NCBI GenBank assembly: GCA_041666985.1
Contig: JBAYFV010000226.1
Location: 1 to 6,109 of the forward strand
Length of the DNA stretch: 6,109 nt
Reading direction: 5' to 3'
From: GWF2-50-93 sp041666985
Lineage (GTDB): Bacteria > Verrucomicrobiota > Lentisphaeria > Victivallales > GWF2-50-93
Shown here: piece after piece, positions 5,989 through 6,109 of the stretch
How positions within the stretch are numbered: position 1 is the first letter of the stretch
How the letters are laid out: each line of letters starts with the position of its first letter
The notes under the pieces: generated by a model
The model's input: the letters and a program-made list of their open reading frames with translations, nothing else
Told to the model about the DNA's origin: nothing
Database searches by the model: none
Program-made: the position numbers and the translations under genes

Positions 5989-6109
5989 GTGAATAATTAT
6001 GATGAATACATCTCTCTTCTTGAAAGTTCCAGAATGGATGATATTCCCTATGAAGTAACTTTTGAGCTTTTCCAAATACATTCTATGATTAAAGAAATTA
6101 TTATTAAAA
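5989..6109 (+). CDS. Unidentified open frame running off the right edge (partial)
   Basis: From GTG at 5989 the frame stays open to the window end for 40 codons, in AT-rich DNA unlike the tad genes. The product begins MNNYDEYISLLESSRMDD and continues IPYEVTFELFQIHSMIKEII, a protein-like mix of acidic and hydrophobic residues typical of helices. No family is recognised with confidence. The spacing of Tyr-x-x-Tyr, Glu, Phe-Gln-Ile-His and Lys-Glu is faintly like the N-terminus of tryptophan 2,3-dioxygenase-type proteins, but this is weak. No clear ribosome site precedes the GTG. The same frame continues upstream past TGA (5971-5973) as a plausible peptide, so the gene may be truncated, disrupted or start later (ATG at 6034). 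Confidence 0.35.
   Translation, partial: MNNYDEYISLLESSRMDDIPYEVTFELFQIHSMIKEIIIK

Noticed and set aside
5989..6109. Tryptophan 2,3-dioxygenase-like start at the right edge
   Set aside because: Only a loose spacing similarity over about 40 residues, and the conserved His-Asp-Glu stretch is absent, so no family was assigned.

Overview
The window is bacterial and mostly one compact Tad/Flp-type pilus (type IVc, type II secretion-related) operon on the + strand. It has a truncated housekeeping gene at the left edge and a repeat-rich, almost gene-free stretch at the right. The taxon cannot be read securely from the sequence. Moderate GC in the genes, a CpaB/RcpC homologue and palindromic dispersed-repeat-like intergenic DNA suit a Gram-negative or uncultivated bacterial lineage, but that is inference.

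Left edge (1-242): the 3' end of an RluA-family pseudouridine synthase. The spacer 243-539 holds a 54-bp palindromic MITE-like element flanked by CTTGAG repeats, a pair of 14-bp direct repeats, a second imperfect hairpin and a possible -10 box (TATAAT, 511-516) before the operon.

Core (540-5459): five genes in one direction. They are a CpaB/RcpC-like periplasmic assembly protein; a TadA/CpaF secretion ATPase with an FHA domain fused to its N-terminus; the two inner-membrane platform proteins TadB and TadC; and a DUF192 protein. tadA/tadB and tadC/DUF192 overlap by 4 bases, which points to translational coupling. A near-perfect 15-bp-arm hairpin separates tadB from tadC. A strong intrinsic terminator (5513-5539) closes the operon. 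In the expected model the ATPase drives the TadB/TadC platform to extrude Flp pilin subunits, with CpaB on the periplasmic side. No pilin, prepilin peptidase, secretin (CpaC/RcpA) or TadZ/CpaE localisation factor is visible here, so these must lie elsewhere or be absent. The FHA domain may supply a regulatory or localisation input.

Right side (5541-6109): repeat-like DNA with several hairpins, a perfect 21-bp palindrome, and a 14-bp near-repeat spaced exactly 300 bases apart. It also has an intrinsic terminator pointing leftward (- strand) and, at the very edge, an AT-rich open frame that may be the start or a remnant of an unidentified gene.
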